Shown here: positions 1-13,048 of the stretch, piece by piece | How positions within the stretch are numbered: position 1 is the first letter of the stretch | How the letters are laid out: the number at the start of each line of letters is the position of its first letter | Origin: Papio anubis | Lineage: Eukaryota > Chordata > Mammalia > Primates > Cercopithecidae | Length of the DNA: 64,000 bases | Reading direction: 5' to 3' | NCBI RefSeq assembly: GCF_008728515.1 | Contig: NC_044991.1 | Location: 38,706,968 to 38,770,967 of the forward strand | Notes under the pieces: model-generated | Told to the model about the DNA's origin: nothing | The model's database searches: none | Seen by the model: the letters and a program-made list of their open reading frames with translations, nothing else | Made by a program: the position numbers and the translations under genes

Positions 1-679
1 AACATAGAGCCTGAAACTCAATGGTCAATATTAAGGGAATTGGGTGGTGATACTTTTGCTCCCAGGAGCTATGCTTGAATAACCTTGAGAGGCCTCATTC
101 ATTAAGACATCACCACACAATCCCCAAGTTACCTATCTAGTTCCTGTGGGGATAGTTTGTAGACAACCCTAGCAGTGGCCGTCTGACACGGTCCTGTTTC
201 TGTGGTGTAAATACTGCCATCACGGCTGATTTCAGACTACCAACGTGGCATCACCGGAGGAAGCTACGAAGAGTTGCACATGATCGCTTCTCTGGAGGCT
301 GTATGAGGTGGCTCCAGCACCCTACTGTCCCTGGGGGCGAGGGAAGGAATTTGCAGAAAAGGGAAGACTGGTTCTAGCAGAGGGAGCAGTGTCCTGATGC
401 TGGGAGCCTGAATTGGGAATGGTTGCCATACAAGGTGAGAATGAAAGACATGGGAGATATCAAGAACTAATGGGTTCATTGATTCATTCCACAGAAAGCC
501 CTCTGCTAGGTGTTAAGGAGCACGAGTTGAGTAAGATACAGTTCCTGTCCTCAGGGAGTTAAGGGGGAGGCACACACATCACAGAATATACCCCCATGCT
601 GTCATACAGGTCCTAAATTTGGCGGAGGGTAGGCTTCTTGGAGGAGGTGATGGTTGGTTGAAAGTGCTGGTCTTAGAAG

Positions 680-1480
680 AAGGACCTTGGACAAGGTCTG
701 ATATACTTGGTTGCTCCAACCTCCTTATAACTTTCTTCTGGCTCTGTGGTCCCCTTTCTTCTGATTCTCCACATCTCTGGCTGGCCCTTCCTCAGTCTCC
801 TTCAGTGAATGTTTGTTTCTTCCCCCATCCAACATCACAACATGTTCTAGGCCCTCTCCTCTATCTACACTTACCTTCTTACTTTGTTACTTGCAATTAA
901 TGCTCTTGATTCCCAAGTTCATATCTGCAACCAAGACCTTGCCTCTGAACTTCAGACTCATCATTTCCACTACCTGCTTGACATCTCCATTCCGATGACC
1001 CGCAAACATATCAAACTTTATTTGTCCTAAATGGAACATTTGGTATTTCACCTTAAATGTGTTCCTCATCTCCCAGCTTGTCTCCCCATCTCCATGAATG
1101 GCACCACAATACCCTTAGTTGCCCAAGCAAAGAATCATATGTTACTTATGATTCTTCTTCTTACCCTCTCCATACATCTGTCAGAAAACCTTATTAATTC
1201 TCCCTTAAAAAGAATCTATTTTTGTCATCAGCTCCTTGACCTGTCTCCCCTCATCCACTCTTGCCTCCTGTGCATTTACAAACAGCATTGAATGGAATCT
1301 TAAAATGTAAAGTGAATCATGCCCTTGCCTTGCTAAAATCCTCAATCGTAGTTATAATAGCACCCGGAAATTTTGCAATAGTTTACAAAATCCTTGCCTC
1401 TCCCGACTCACCTCCGCATGAACAGCTGTTTAGGGGCTAAAGTTAAACCAATTACCAGGTCCTGTTATTTTTTTCTGTAG
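680..1480 (+). repeat. L2 LINE fragment, diverged
   Basis: The text follows the pyrimidine-rich wording of the L2 3' region (CTTGACATCTCC, CTCATCTCCCAG, AATGGCACCAC). It is strongly eroded and the edges are uncertain. Confidence 0.55.
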
Positions 1481-1539
1481 TCTCTTGCTTAGCTTTCCAC
1501 TGATCTCCAGTTTTACAGCTACTGTGGAGGCAGAGCAAA

Positions 1540-1981
1540 CTGCTGGTCTCACTTCCTCTCCCCATAATAGGTTTTATATCCACACACTTTCCATAACCTC
1601 ATGGTGGGTGGATGCATTTTTTCTGCTTCCTAATTTGGGGCTTGGCTGTGTGATACTCTTTGGCCAATGGTGTTAGCTGACCTGATATGAGCCTGAATCC
1701 AAAATGTGTTTCCGAAGCTGGGTGCGTCTTCTTGTGCTCTTGCTTTGAGAAGAGCAAAACAGGATGTGTCTTCTTTGAGACACATCATGAGAAGACTGTC
1801 TTGAGAAGCCAGTGGTCCAAAGAGAATGAGAGGCACATGGAGCAGACTCATATGAAGCCTGCAGCCAAGCCCAGACCAGCCACACACTTGTCAGCCACAA
1901 AGGTATGACTGAGAAATATACGCTAATGGATGCCTGCCTTTTGTTACTTAGCATTATGGAGTAACCATAGCTAACAGATAC
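1540..1981 (+). repeat. MLT1-like (MaLR) LTR remnant
   Basis: It ends with a phrase typical of MLT1 LTR ends (GCATTATGGAGTAACCATAG followed by CTAACAGATA) and has matching internal wording about 100 bp before. The subfamily is not assignable by eye. Confidence 0.5.
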
Positions 1982-1984
1982 GAC

Positions 1985-2650
1985 TATCCTAATCCAATCA
2001 CCCTATTTTCTCTTTCCTGCAAATGCCTTATAACTGATCTTGTTGCCATCAGTCTCATCAGGCTCTAATGCTTTCTCTATGGAATTGTCAGAATCTCCTT
2101 TCTAAAAGGCACACATGACTATACCTCTCCTTCTCATGTACCCTTCATTCTTTCCATTACCATGGCCTTTACCATGTAGCTTCTCTCTGTCTCTAGTTTC
2201 ATTTCTGCCACTTTGTTTCAACTCTCCAACTCCTCACCCCTCCCATACTCCCCCCAGCCACAGAAGCAGCCCTTGGGTCCTTCAGTGCAACAAGTTTTCC
2301 CATATCTTGGTGTTCTACAAGCTCTTATTTTTGTTTGGAAAAAAATTTTCTCACCTCTCTCCACCTGCTTGTCCTGATAATCTTGGATTCTCAGAATAAC
2401 TGTCATTTCCATCCCAGCATTCCAGATCCCCTGATCACTGCCACACACTGCCTAAACTTCTGTATAAGCAGCCCTTAGGAAAGCAGGCATCATATCTTGT
2501 TTTGGAATTGCTTGTGCAATTCTGTCCTTCCATAGCTGTATGTCCAGGAGCATAGGCTTCTGCCTGTCTTGCTTACTGCACCACCTCCAGTGGTTACCAG
2601 TGTAGTACACAGAAGGCACTCAATTAATGCTTGGTCAAAGAAAGAATAAA
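1985..2650 (+). repeat. L2 LINE 3' fragment
   Basis: It is pyrimidine rich and ends in the L2 tail wording (ACACAGAAGGCACTCAATTA followed by ATGCTTGGT). Confidence 0.6.
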
Positions 2651-3984
2651 CCAGGCAGACAGTGTGGGGTGAGAATATTTCTGGACAGCTCTTCTCTTTG
2701 TCTCTGTTGTTTCTGGACTCTGGTGGTCTTGCTTGGAGACAGAGAGACAGACACCCTCCCTCCATTGCGTCTCAGATTTATTTTACATTTCTAAGCCCTA
2801 GCTTAGAAGTATATGCTTTGCCCTGGCTTCCTGGAGCCTGCATGAGACTTTCTCAGCTCTCTTAAAGCTTGTGGAACAGACGTTCATCACCATAATGGAA
2901 CAAGAAGTGCTCATTTTCCAAGCTTTGACTTTTAGAAATATTTCTTACTTTGGGCACTTAGGTAACTAGCTGCCTCCTGAGCAAGCCACAAAGTGCTAAG
3001 AAATGTCAAAATCTGTAAAACTGCATTCATCCTTCCCTGCCAAATGCTTAAACCTAATGCCATGCATAAAACAGCTGTCCGGATGGTAATTATCAGATAA
3101 TTATGACTTGGAAATCCCATCTAGATGAGACGGAAAAATTGCTTCAAAATTGTTGGCAGGTCCCTTGGGAGGTTAGGAGAGGCCATTAAACCCACAGTGG
3201 CTGCTCAGTTCTGATGTCAGAGATGCAGAAAGATGTCATGCGGTCACTACCATGCTACATGAAAGGAGGCTTTCGAGTGTCTTTTTGGAAATAAAGCCTC
3301 TCCTAGGAAAAGCTTGCGGTGGAGAAGAGGGCAGATCAAAATGCTCTCAGCAAATAAGCCCTAGATTTGCCTTTCCATGAACCTGGGATTATTTTTCCAA
3401 ATAACGTCTGCATTTCGGTATGAGCTTCATGGTGATGTCCCCCTACCCTGCCCAGTGTGGCTGAGCACGAGGAATTGGCCACTTGAAGGCACGCAAAGAG
3501 AGCCAGGGAGGGACCAGGGACTGAACAAAGGATCCAGAGCAGTTCCTCCAACCATCAGACAGAAACTCCCTGTAAAAATATCAGTTACCATGGCCCAGGG
3601 CAGCAGTGAGGGCAGCCCCCATGATGCCTGTTGGTACTTTTGGGATAGAAAACTGGGGATCAGAATTTGCTCCCCTTCTAGCTGCTCGCTTCTTTATATG
3701 AAGTTGAAGAGGCCACCTAAGCATTAATAAGCAGACCCCGCCCTGTCTTTTAGCAAAGATTCCAACTCAGGGATGGATCTGGTCTGAAATGTCTCCTCTG
3801 AGCCCAGAGTTATGCAAGGGTGACCGCTGTGGCATGATTTGCTTTGGCAGTAGTTGTCAGTGCTTTGAGGAAAGCACTCCTCTCTGCCTCTTTCTGGCTG
3901 TGTGATTTAACCTCTGCCACTTGGTTTCCTAATCTGCAGAACTGAGGTAAGAACTAGATTGGATTTAGCATGAAACCTGAGCCC

Positions 3985-4450
3985 TGTGGCCAGTCTTGGT
4001 GGCCCAGTATGACCCCTGCCCACCTTACTCCACACTACCCCTGCCCAGCATGCCTCCCGTTCTAGGACACATCCTGCCTCAATGCCTTTGCAAGTACAGT
4101 TCCTTCTCAGAATGTTCCCCTGCTCTCCACACACCCCTCTCTTCCCGTGGCTGGCTCTTGTCATTCATGACTCCACACAGAACTTAATCTCCTGTTCAAT
4201 AAATACAGAGTGACACCTGTACCTCACTCTCTAAAACATCACTTCATCTCATCATCTGCATAAAGCTTTTTGTCCTCTGAAGTTAGTGCAATCAGGCATT
4301 TGTTCATGTATGTACTGTCTATCCTTTCCCACTCAATGTATACTCTAAGAGGAAAAGTCCTGTCTACCTTGTTCACTTCTGAATCCCTATTGCCTTGACA
4401 AGTTCCTGGCATATAGTGGGTGCATAATAAGCCCTGGTTGAAAGAATAAT
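3985..4450 (+). repeat. L2 LINE 3' fragment
   Basis: Shows CAATGCCTTTGCAAGTACAG, then a typical L2 3' end (CTGGCATATAGTGGGTGCAT, AATAAGCCCTGGTTGAAAGA). Confidence 0.65.
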
Positions 4451-4628
4451 CATTTCCTTATATAGGCGTTGGAAGGATTTGATGAGACCATGCGAACAGT
4501 GTCCCTACAGTGCCCAGTGCAGACTAGATGCTCAGTGAGTTCTAGCTATTCTTTTTGCTGTTGTGCTTGCCCCCTGCTTTCTTCTCAAATCATCCTACTG
4601 CTTTGTTCTTCTTTGCTCACACATGTTC

Positions 4629-4802
4629 CTCCATCCATCTATCCATCTATCCATCCATCCATTTCTCCATCCATCCATCCATCTCTCCATCCATCCATCC
4701 ATCCATCTGTCCATCTATCCCTCCATTCTTCTCTCCATCCATCCATCCATCTCTCCATCCATCCATCCATCCATCCATCCATCCATCCATCCATCCATCC
4801 AA
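4629..4802. repeat. CCAT/CTAT microsatellite
   Basis: About 174 bp of ATCC units with scattered T and CT interruptions; the last 60 bp is nearly pure. It creates artificial Ile-His-Pro-Ser ORFs in three frames. Confidence 0.97.
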
Positions 4803-5510
4803 CCAACATTTTTGGAATATGTTACAAGTGCCAGGCACTGTGCTAGGCATAGAGGAAATAAAAAATGCATAAGATGAGCACAGTTCTTGTCTTCAGGGAG
4901 GTCACTTCTCCAGCGGGAGACTCAGCTCAAGGGGTAAAGGTAAGCACTCTGATGAGAACTGCTGAACACAGGCATGACACCTGGTCCAGGCTTGGGAAAT
5001 CCCAGTTCAACATCTGTATTGATACCTGAAGGATGAGCTAGAGAAAAAAAGAAGCCCCTGGTGGGGGCCCCTGTAACCACGTGGTCTGAGTTCAGACAGC
5101 CATTTTCTGGGACCCCCAGCCTCCAAGAAAACCAAAAGGCATAGTTTGGTTGGGCCAAATACTGTTACTATTTTGACCTAACATTATTAGTCAAAGAAGC
5201 ATAGTCTGTACAAGCAAAAGCTTCTGGAAAATTTAAGTCTACCTCTCTATAGGCTAGTTCCTTAACTATTTTTGATGAAATATTTCACTCTGAAATAGAT
5301 CATACACTTGATGCTTATCCTAGAGGATATGAGATACAACTTAACTTTTGCTTGAATGACTCAGGATCACCACCATTAATATAAATTATTTAACTGGGCT
5401 GACACATGGCAAAGATCTCAGGAGCTATCGATGTACAAAGGGATTGCTTGCTTCTGCAATTGAAAAAATAAAATTTATTCTCTATTTAAACAAACAAAAT
5501 GTCCTTCTAT

Positions 5511-6508
5511 TGTGTGGGTGGCAAGCCACCCAGGTGCCGAGGCAAGAGACCGAGGGCACGAGCTGTTCCAGTATAATAAAATATATAAAATAAGAATAGT
5601 TATACTAGATATAGACAATAGATACGATTATATATGAATATCATTCATCATTAGTTTGTAGCAATTACTCTTTATTTCAATACTATAATAATCCTCACTC
5701 TGTAATCATAACCTAGGAAAAACCGGGCCATTACAGAGATAGGAGCTGAAGGGACATAGTGAGAAGTGACCAGAAGGTAAGAGTGCGAGCCTTGTGTTAT
5801 GCCCAGACATGGCCACCAGAGGGCTCCTTGGTCTAGCGGTAACACCAGCGTCTGGGAAGACGCCCATTGCCAAGTGGACCAGGGTCTAGTGCTAGCGTCA
5901 GTGTCAAGGGAAAACACCCGCTACTTAGCAGACCGGGAAAGGGAGTCTCCCTTTCCCCGGAGGAGTTTAGAGAAGACTCTATTCCTCCACCTCTCGTGGA
6001 GGGCCTGACATCATTCAGGCCCACTCGCAGTTATCTGGAGGCCTAACTGTCTCTCATTGATGCTGTGCTTCAGTGGTCACGCTCCTAGTCTGCTTTCATG
6101 TTCCATCCTGTACACCTGGCTCTGCCTTTTAGATGACAGTAGCAAAATGAGTGAAAGTACTAAAAGTCTCTGATATGCAGAAATAATGGTGTAAGCTGTC
6201 TCTCTCCCTCTGCCGTGGCTGCCAGGCAGGCAAGGGCCCCTTGTTGAGTGGACATGTGACCCACATGACCTTATCTATCACTGGAGATGGCTCACACTCC
6301 TTACCCTGCCCCTTTGTCTTGTATCCAATAAATATCAGTGCTGCTTGGCATTCGGGGCCACTACCGGTCTCCATGTCTTGGTGGTTGCGGTCCCCTGGGC
6401 CCAGCTGTCTTTTCTTTTATCTCTTTGTCTTGTGTATTTATTTCTACAATCTCTCTTCTCCACACATGGGGAGAAAAACCCACCAACCCTGTGGGGTTGG
6501 ACCCTACA
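5511..6508 (+). mobile_element. Solo endogenous retrovirus LTR, ERVK type (LTR13-like)
   Basis: About 1 kb beginning TGTG and ending CCCTACA. It contains wording I associate with LTR13 of the HERVK13 group (GAGACCGAGGGCACGAGCTG; ATTCGGGGCCACTACCGGTC) and a CCAATAAATA polyadenylation region near 6327. No gag, pol or env sequence adjoins it, so it is a solo LTR left by recombination. Flanks ATTGTG and TATGTG could be a decayed 6-bp duplication. The family name is from memory. Confidence 0.75.
5813..5826 (+). promoter_or_regulatory. CTCF-like motif inside LTR
   Basis: CCACCAGAGGGCTC matches 13 of 14 positions of the CTCF core CCASYAGRKGGCRS. Binding is not shown by sequence alone. Confidence 0.45.
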
Positions 6509-9500
6509 TATGTGTAAGATGGATATTGGTGGCAGACATGAAGTGGATGAGGCCTTAAACTCAGACTCTAACAGCAGAGAGAGATGTGGTAAATAACTGT
6601 GAAACAAGGAGGAACGTGGATGGGTCAACAGGGATGTGGAAAGAGATTATGTGCAGTGTGAGGATGCATTTGGAGAGAGCTTATAAGGATTAGGATTTAG
6701 GATGTGGGGAGTATTTGGGGTTCTTCTGTTCATAGGGATTCTTCCCTTATTAAATGCCCTCTCAAGGAAAAAGAGCAAACTACTTGAATAAAAGAAGAAG
6801 AAAGCAAAATATTAAAGCATGCCACTAGGATCTAGGGCTGATTTTATGACTCTCACCTCCCTGATTCAGTTCACCAGGTTAATCTGTCCCTGTTTCTTGT
6901 TCATTTACATTTTAGTCTTGACTCAGGATAAAAACTTTTCCAAATAGTGGAAGTTAGCATTACTTATGAAATGCAACATTCACAGCTTTAACCAAATCAT
7001 GGCTTTCTAGTAGTTCCTAGGTTGTGATTATTACTGAAAAATAAGCTAACCAGAAATTTTTCCATTGAATTTTTAAAGCTCAAAATGAAATCTCCTTTTC
7101 AACAGAGGGTGCTGAAACAACTACATATCCATGTGCCAAATAATAAAATTGAATTCCTACCTCAAATCATATATCAAATGGAATCTCCTTGACTTCCCTG
7201 GAGTTCATAAACTGTTTATTGATTATATTACTGATTTTCTACTTTCAAGAGAGTGGTCTACATTGGATATTTGTATCCCCAGAATAAAACGATCTTTTTT
7301 GTTTGTTTGTTTTTTGCACTGATTACAGAAACAGCAGCATTTGGATGGAAACACAACATGACACACCTTTCTCTACAGTCTTCCTAACCAAGTCTCCCCC
7401 AAGAGGACTCTTGTGTGTGTCATGGCTATTGATCATAATAAGCCAGAGTGGTTTCTGCTCCTGCATTTCCTCCTTGACTCCAAGGATAAAGTAGATCTTC
7501 AATTTCAAGACTTAATGTGGCTCTTGTACAATTCCAGCAGAATGACCACAGTGATCCAATTATGTCATCTTCAGATGAAAAACATGAATTTGGGCCAAAC
7601 ATCCACTAAAGCCTGAATTTTTGTTTTCATGATGTCACCATGTCAGTAGACATTGAGATCTGGAAAGAGTATGCTTTCATAGCTCTGGGAATTACTGACA
7701 GAAGAATAACGTTTAATTTGTTTGTTCTCTAAAGAGTATTGGGGGAATGTCAGAAGGAGAGGAAAGGAGGAGAGATCATTAGGGGAATGATTTATGGTGT
7801 GCTGAATCGAGTTGGAATTTCAGGCCTAATATCCACGTCTAGTCAGGAAGATTTCAAAGTTGGTAAGAGAAACTAGTTTGCTTCTGGGGTGAGTTTTCAT
7901 TTTGTTTTGAAAGTTTTTGATTTCACCTTCTATGATTGTCCCCTTTAATCAAAGTAAAATAAGAAATAATATCATGGATCTGAAGGACATTGAAAGTTTC
8001 TCATTCTCTGGTCCTGCCTGTCTCTCTCTCACTGGAGAGTCATTCTGGTAAAAATATATTATGCAGGGATGAATTTATCAGGTTGTTTAGAACCCAGTTT
8101 TTTCTTCTTCTTTTTGATGTCATTTTTTAACCACTGTCTTCTAGTCCTCAACAGAGGGACACAAAGCAGTTAAAATTGAGATAGGTCTGATTTTTAATTC
8201 CTCATAACTTTGGTAAGAGGTAAATGGGGAAGTGAAACAAGCTGAGGAATAAACGAGATGGACTGCCAATGAGTTCATCAGACCCCTGTATGCAGCACTC
8301 TGAATCTGGCTAAGGAGCATCTTTATTGGCTTCCTTGTCAAGTATGACCGAGTAGGAACAGAAAGTCACTAAATGTTTTTAAGGAAGTTAGGTTGTGTTA
8401 ACTGCAAAGCGTTTGTTCAGAGCATGATACGCAAGTTTGAGTTCAGAGCTGAACTGCTTGATAACAAGGGAGGATTGCATTACTGAAGAAACCAGTAATC
8501 TCCTATCTCCACCCTTTGCTCACGAAACATTTTATCTCATCTTGAAAATAAATGCTGAAATATTTTTTTAAATACAAATATGTTTTGGGGGGCACCAAAT
8601 TACAAGGTTATTCATGTCCTCATGTCTCAGCCTGGACCTGAAATGTCCCTCTAATTCATGAAAGGTAACTTTCACTGCTGGTGAAAGTGAATGCAAAGGC
8701 CGTGGAAGAGCTAAACATGGATTCCCATTTATTCAACAGGCTTTTCATGGCTTGAGTATGTGCCTGCCCCATACTGTGTGCCATGAAGAAGACAGACAAG
8801 TGAAAGGTTCAATGTCAGCCTTCGTGGAGCTTCCTGTGGTCAGGATATGAGGGTATCATAAAGCTGTCCCAAAACTTCAGGAATGAATCTGGACAACCAC
8901 GTAAAAAATATTGTGATTCTGGAATGTCAATCTGTCATTCTTTTATATAACTTTTCCAACACTGAGAAAAATCATCTAAAAAAAACTTGAAATGTAAACT
9001 TGAAAAGTATAGATCTATGTACAACTCTAAAACCTATAGATTAATGTACAAAGATGTCTGTGGTGTCACTACTTGAAACAGTGAAAGGTTTGAATCAACA
9101 TAAGTGTCCAAGATCAGCAGCATGATTATGTAAATTCTGGAATATACTGTAATAATAGGGCACCTTGAAGATGATGTTTCCAATGAGATTTTGAGGAAAA
9201 CATGTTTGATATAACAGGAAGTATAAAAAGCGATGTATAAAATTGCCTTTATAGGATCATCTTAGCTATACGAAGTAACCTAGAGAAAGAAAAATCTGCT
9301 GAAATGTTAACAATAGTTATCTATGGATTAGACTCTGGGGGATTGTCATTTAATCCTCTAGAGCCGCAGGGTCCAACAGTCAGCCACAAGCTACACGTGG
9401 CTATATGAATTTCAGGCACAACACTAAACTAATTACCTGGATCCTTCTTGCATCCAAGTGGGTACATGTAACTTATGTGGACAGTGGGATGGGAACAGTT

Positions 9501-10714
9501 GGGATAGATACCACTTCTGGGCCTCATCAGAAAATGATCTACATAATATTCCATGCCCTTGCCTTCTCTGCTTTCTGTGTAGCTATGGGAGAAGGACTTT
9601 AAGATGGTAGAACCACTGGATAGACTGTGACAAACCCTGAGTTTCTGCTTGGAAGAGCCCATGGGAGCTGCCAGGATGGGAATATCTGCAGTGGAATTTG
9701 AGTAAAAAACCAAACCCTTGTTGGGCTACTTCAGTGGAATTTTGGGGTTTTTGGTAACATAGTAGCTAGCAACATTTACTCTGAAAAATAAAACAATAAT
9801 TTGACCTTCTGTGTGAAAGTTGTTGACACAGCAGGCCTGGTTATCTAATCCTTGCATACCTCCAGGAGAGTCCAGAACCATGGTTGACCTTTGGCCAACC
9901 CCTATGAATGTGACCCTTGGGATGTTACAATTGATGACATTGGTTTGTACCCCAGAAGCGATAGGCCATGCTGTACCAACTTGTCAGGATCATTTGGCAA
10001 ACTTTATAATGTCTACCTGGTATCTATGCTGTGGTTCTGAGATTCAGGCATCATGGCCGTTCGTGCAGCAGAAATGCGCCTACCAGACCAGCCCTCCCCA
10101 AAAGCCTCAGCCTCCAGTGGACTTCCCTGGACAGAGACATCTCATGCATGTTCCCTGCAAGGGAGAAAGCACGTTCTGTGTGACTCATTAGGGAAGGAAT
10201 TAGAGGCCTGCAGCTGACCACGCTGGGCTTCTCCTGATGCATTTCACTTTCCAGCTCCTTTTATCCCATATCCTGTGCTATAATAAACCTTAGCCATGAA
10301 TGTAATCTGTGAGTACTCCTGAAACACTGAATTAGAGGATGGTCACAGGATGCCCAAAATAACCCCCACATAAGTTATTTCTCCAGGAATATAGAGAACA
10401 TATCATCCAAAATAAGCATATGCTTTCTGCACAGCCCTTATATATCTTACCATCTGTTACTACCATCTGTTGACATTCTATCCTAGACATCAAACTCTTG
10501 TGAATTTGGCTGATGTGAGTCAATTTGTAAAAGCCTGATTGCAAAAGTCTCACCCTCTGGGCTGCAGAACTTAGAAGAGTTATTTGGAATTCTGTGACCC
10601 CTTGCAGTGGGTGATGCCCTTTCAGTGGCCAACCTGGATGGCATCTCTCCAATGTGTCTCTGACATGCATCACTTAGCCTGTAATAAGGTGGAGCAAGTC
10701 TAAATACACTAAAG

Positions 10715-11052
10715 TAGGAGTTGGCAAGTTACGACCCATGGGCCAAATTTGGCCCACCAATTGTTTCTGCATAGTCCACTAGTGAGGAATGGCTTTTACA
10801 TATTTAAATGGCTGGAACAAAAATCAAAAGAAGTGTAATATATCATGACATATAAAAATGATATAAAATTCAAACTTCAGTTTCTATTAGGAAAGTTGAA
10901 TTGAAACAGACAAGCCCGTTTGGTTATTTGTTGTCTATGGCCATTTTTCTACTACAGCAGCAAAGCTGAAGAGCTGTATAAACATCCTCTGGCCCACAAA
11001 GCCTAAAATATTTAGTATTTGCCCCTTGACAGAAAAAGTTTGCTGACCCCTG
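10715..11052 (-). mobile_element. Non-autonomous hAT-Charlie DNA transposon
   Basis: The minus strand starts CAGGGGTCAGCAAACTTTTT, a hAT-Charlie terminal inverted repeat, and the other end is a decayed mirror of it (TAGGAGTTGGCAA on plus). The flanking 8-bp duplications are CACTAAAG and CTCTAAAG. The internal phrase for unread 'filling' (GCCTAAAATATTTAGTATTT) is common to MER-type Charlie derivatives. Exact family not assigned. Confidence 0.8.
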
Positions 11053-11241
11053 CTCTAAAGTCCTGAATGTCCCTGCAAGCCTGACTTAGGAAGGCCTTTG
11101 ACAAGGAGAATTTGTTTTCCCCTCAATATTACGATTTCTACACCCCCTTTGCCCCGAGACAAAGACCCTGTGGCCAAGGCTGTTAAAACAGAGTCCACGT
11201 AGCCCTGGATTTCAGGAGAAGTCCTGGAGAAAACCACTTAC

Positions 11242-11354
11242 GTAGGATCCGTAATCCACAGCCAGGGTCTGTAGAGCCCAGGGGAGACCGAGGCCAATCA
11301 GAATGTCAAACACGTTGCTCCCAATGGAGTTGGACACGGCCATGTCTCCCATCC
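11242..11354 (-). CDS. SLC24A3: SLC24A3 exon (alpha-2 repeat, second half)
   Basis: This 113-nt exon completes the Gly codon and encodes MGDMAVSNSIGSNVFDILIG, then LGLPWALQTLAVDYGSY. The SN-IGSNVFD motif is the other half of the alpha-2 ion-binding repeat. The acceptor is CGCTGCAG and the donor TAC|GTAAGT is close to the ideal U1 match; it ends in phase 0. It is the most 3' exon found. About 70 further residues (the last membrane helices and C terminus) are expected but no matching sequence was seen between 1 and 11241, so the next intron exceeds 11.2 kb. Confidence 0.96.
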
Positions 11355-11619
11355 CTGCAGCGACAAGAGGTCACTTAAGTGAGGGAACGGAACCCAGGAG
11401 AGTGCAGGGGCCCCACATAGGACTCTCCCAAACCTTTAATCTCACAGCCAGAGTGTGGTTCTGCAAGCTCACATATGTGCTTCTCTTTCAAGGCCATCAC
11501 CCATGTGAAAGGATGACACCAATTATCAAGCATAGAAACACACGTTCTATTGAATGGTTGACCTTTACTTCAAACATGATCACTGACTGAATATAAGTGA
11601 TTCAAAAAACCAAATACAG

Positions 11620-12032
11620 TGATATGCTTTGTGTCTGTGTCCCCACAAAATCTCATGTGGATTGTAGTCCTCAGTGTTGGAGGTGAGGTTTGGCGGGAGG
11701 TGATTGGATTATGGGGGTGGTTTCTTACGAGTCGTTTAGCACCATCCCCCATTGGTACCAGCTTTGGGACAGTGAGTGAGATCTCGTGAGATCTGGTCGT
11801 TTAAACGTGTGTAGCACCTCCCCCCACCCTCTTGCTCCTGCCATGTAAGGCATGCCTGCTCCCCATTCACCTTCCACCATGACTGAAGTTTCCTGAGGCC
11901 TCCCCAGAAGCTGAGCAGATGCTGCCATGCTTCCTGTACAGCCTGCAGAACCGTCAGCCAGTTAGAGCTCTTTTTTGATAAATTACTCAGCCTCAGGTAT
12001 TTCTTTACAGCCATGTGAGACACACTAATACA
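11620..12032 (+). mobile_element. MST/THE1-type MaLR LTR
   Basis: Starts TGATATGCTTTG, contains GTGTCCCCACAAAATCTCAT, GAGATCTCGTGAGATCTGGT and TTCACCTTCCACCATGACTG, and ends ACACTAATACA. This is the MaLR LTR pattern from end to end. It appears solo. Confidence 0.85.
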
Positions 12033-12827
12033 GATGATTTCAAAGATTCTGGAGATTCTGAGACATCCTTATGGAAAGAAATAAATTCAACCATTCTAGA
12101 AAGTGACTCCTGAGATCACACCTGCACACTGGGTCATCTTCCAACTGCCCTGCACTGTCTCTAGGCCTTCTTCAGAATAACTGAACAATAGTGTAGACAA
12201 TAGTAGAGCTTCGTGAGGATGTCTATGGGACACTGGGCTAAGTTTTGTAGCTCAACACACATTTGTTTGAAACAAATGCCCTCCAGCATAAATCAGGCAG
12301 ATGCATCAGAACGAGTGCTGCAGAAGGGTGTGGCCATCTGGGGCATCTGTTTGGGAAAGTGAGCTGTGAGCCTGTGAGCTTGGCTTTGAAGGAGGGAAGG
12401 ATCTGTCACACTCTGAAAACTGACCTCTGGGACCTGTCACTCAGAGGGCACTGCAGGTGGGTCAGCTTTAGGGATGGGATCTGTCCTCAATTTTCTTGTC
12501 CATAAAATGGGGGTATGATTATGCTTACTTCACAGAGCTGTTGTTTAAATCAAATAAGATACTGCATCTGCCATGCTTTACTCAGCAAAGGTTAGCTGTC
12601 AGTACATTTCCCACTACTTTGAATAATAGAAGGATGGTGATACAGCCTCCAGAAGAGGCTACGGGTGCTACCTGGAAATGTCTTTGCTTTCCTCAAGGGT
12701 GGGACTTTCTGGATCATTTCTCTGTTCTTCTGATCCCAGGAAACCTTTCAACCAACATGGCATCACCCTCCCTCCTTCCAAACCTTGTTAATTGCCAGGT
12801 AGGTACCCCAGGTAGAGAGGCCCTCTC

Positions 12828-13030
12828 TTCCTTCCTTCCTTCCTTCCTTCCTTCCTTCCTTCCTTCCTTCCTTCGTTCCTTCCTTCCTTCCCTCTTTCCT
12901 TCCTTCACTCCCTCCCTCCCTCTTTTCTTCTCTTCTCCCTCCTTCCTTTCTCTTCTCCCTCCTGCCTTCCTTCCTTCCCTCCCTCCCTCCCTTCCTCCCT
13001 CCCTCTTTTCTTCCCTCCCTCCTTCCCCAT
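12828..13030. repeat. TTCC/TCCC polypyrimidine microsatellite next to splice donor
   Basis: About 200 bp of CCTT, CCCT and CTTTT units on plus, hence GGAA/GGGA on the transcript strand. Its near edge is 19 bp from the exon ending at 13049. The long ORFs reading through it are artefacts. Confidence 0.97.
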
Positions 13031-13048
13031 TGCCACTGGAAGTCCCAC

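Larger units (their letters stand above)
1..11241 (-). other. Intron 3' of last visible exon (content note)
   Basis: No exon was found here. Recognised content: L2-like fragments (about 680-1480, 1985-2650, 3985-4450), an MLT1-like remnant (1540-1981), a MIR scrap near 3880-3945, a CCAT microsatellite, a solo ERVK-type LTR and a hAT element. Around 9365-9430 there is a short reverse-oriented fragment like the 3' end of a MER5-group hAT element. About 9800-10320 has the look of an eroded LTR (an ATAATAAACC motif near its end), but I cannot assign it. 1-680, 2650-3880, 4870-5500 and 6520-9360 show nothing I can identify. Confidence 0.8.
11355..13048 (-). other. Intron between the alpha-2 exons (content note)
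   Basis: 1694 bp. It contains an MST/THE1-type LTR, a MIR-like scrap around 12440-12560 and, next to the upstream exon's donor, a long TTCC microsatellite. The remainder (11355-11619, 12035-12440) has nothing recognisable. Confidence 0.8.

Noticed and set aside
1..11241. Search for the C-terminal SLC24A3 exons (LNSRGL..., HLNKW..., NLPMC)
   Set aside because: No reverse-complement match seen; they must be outside the window.
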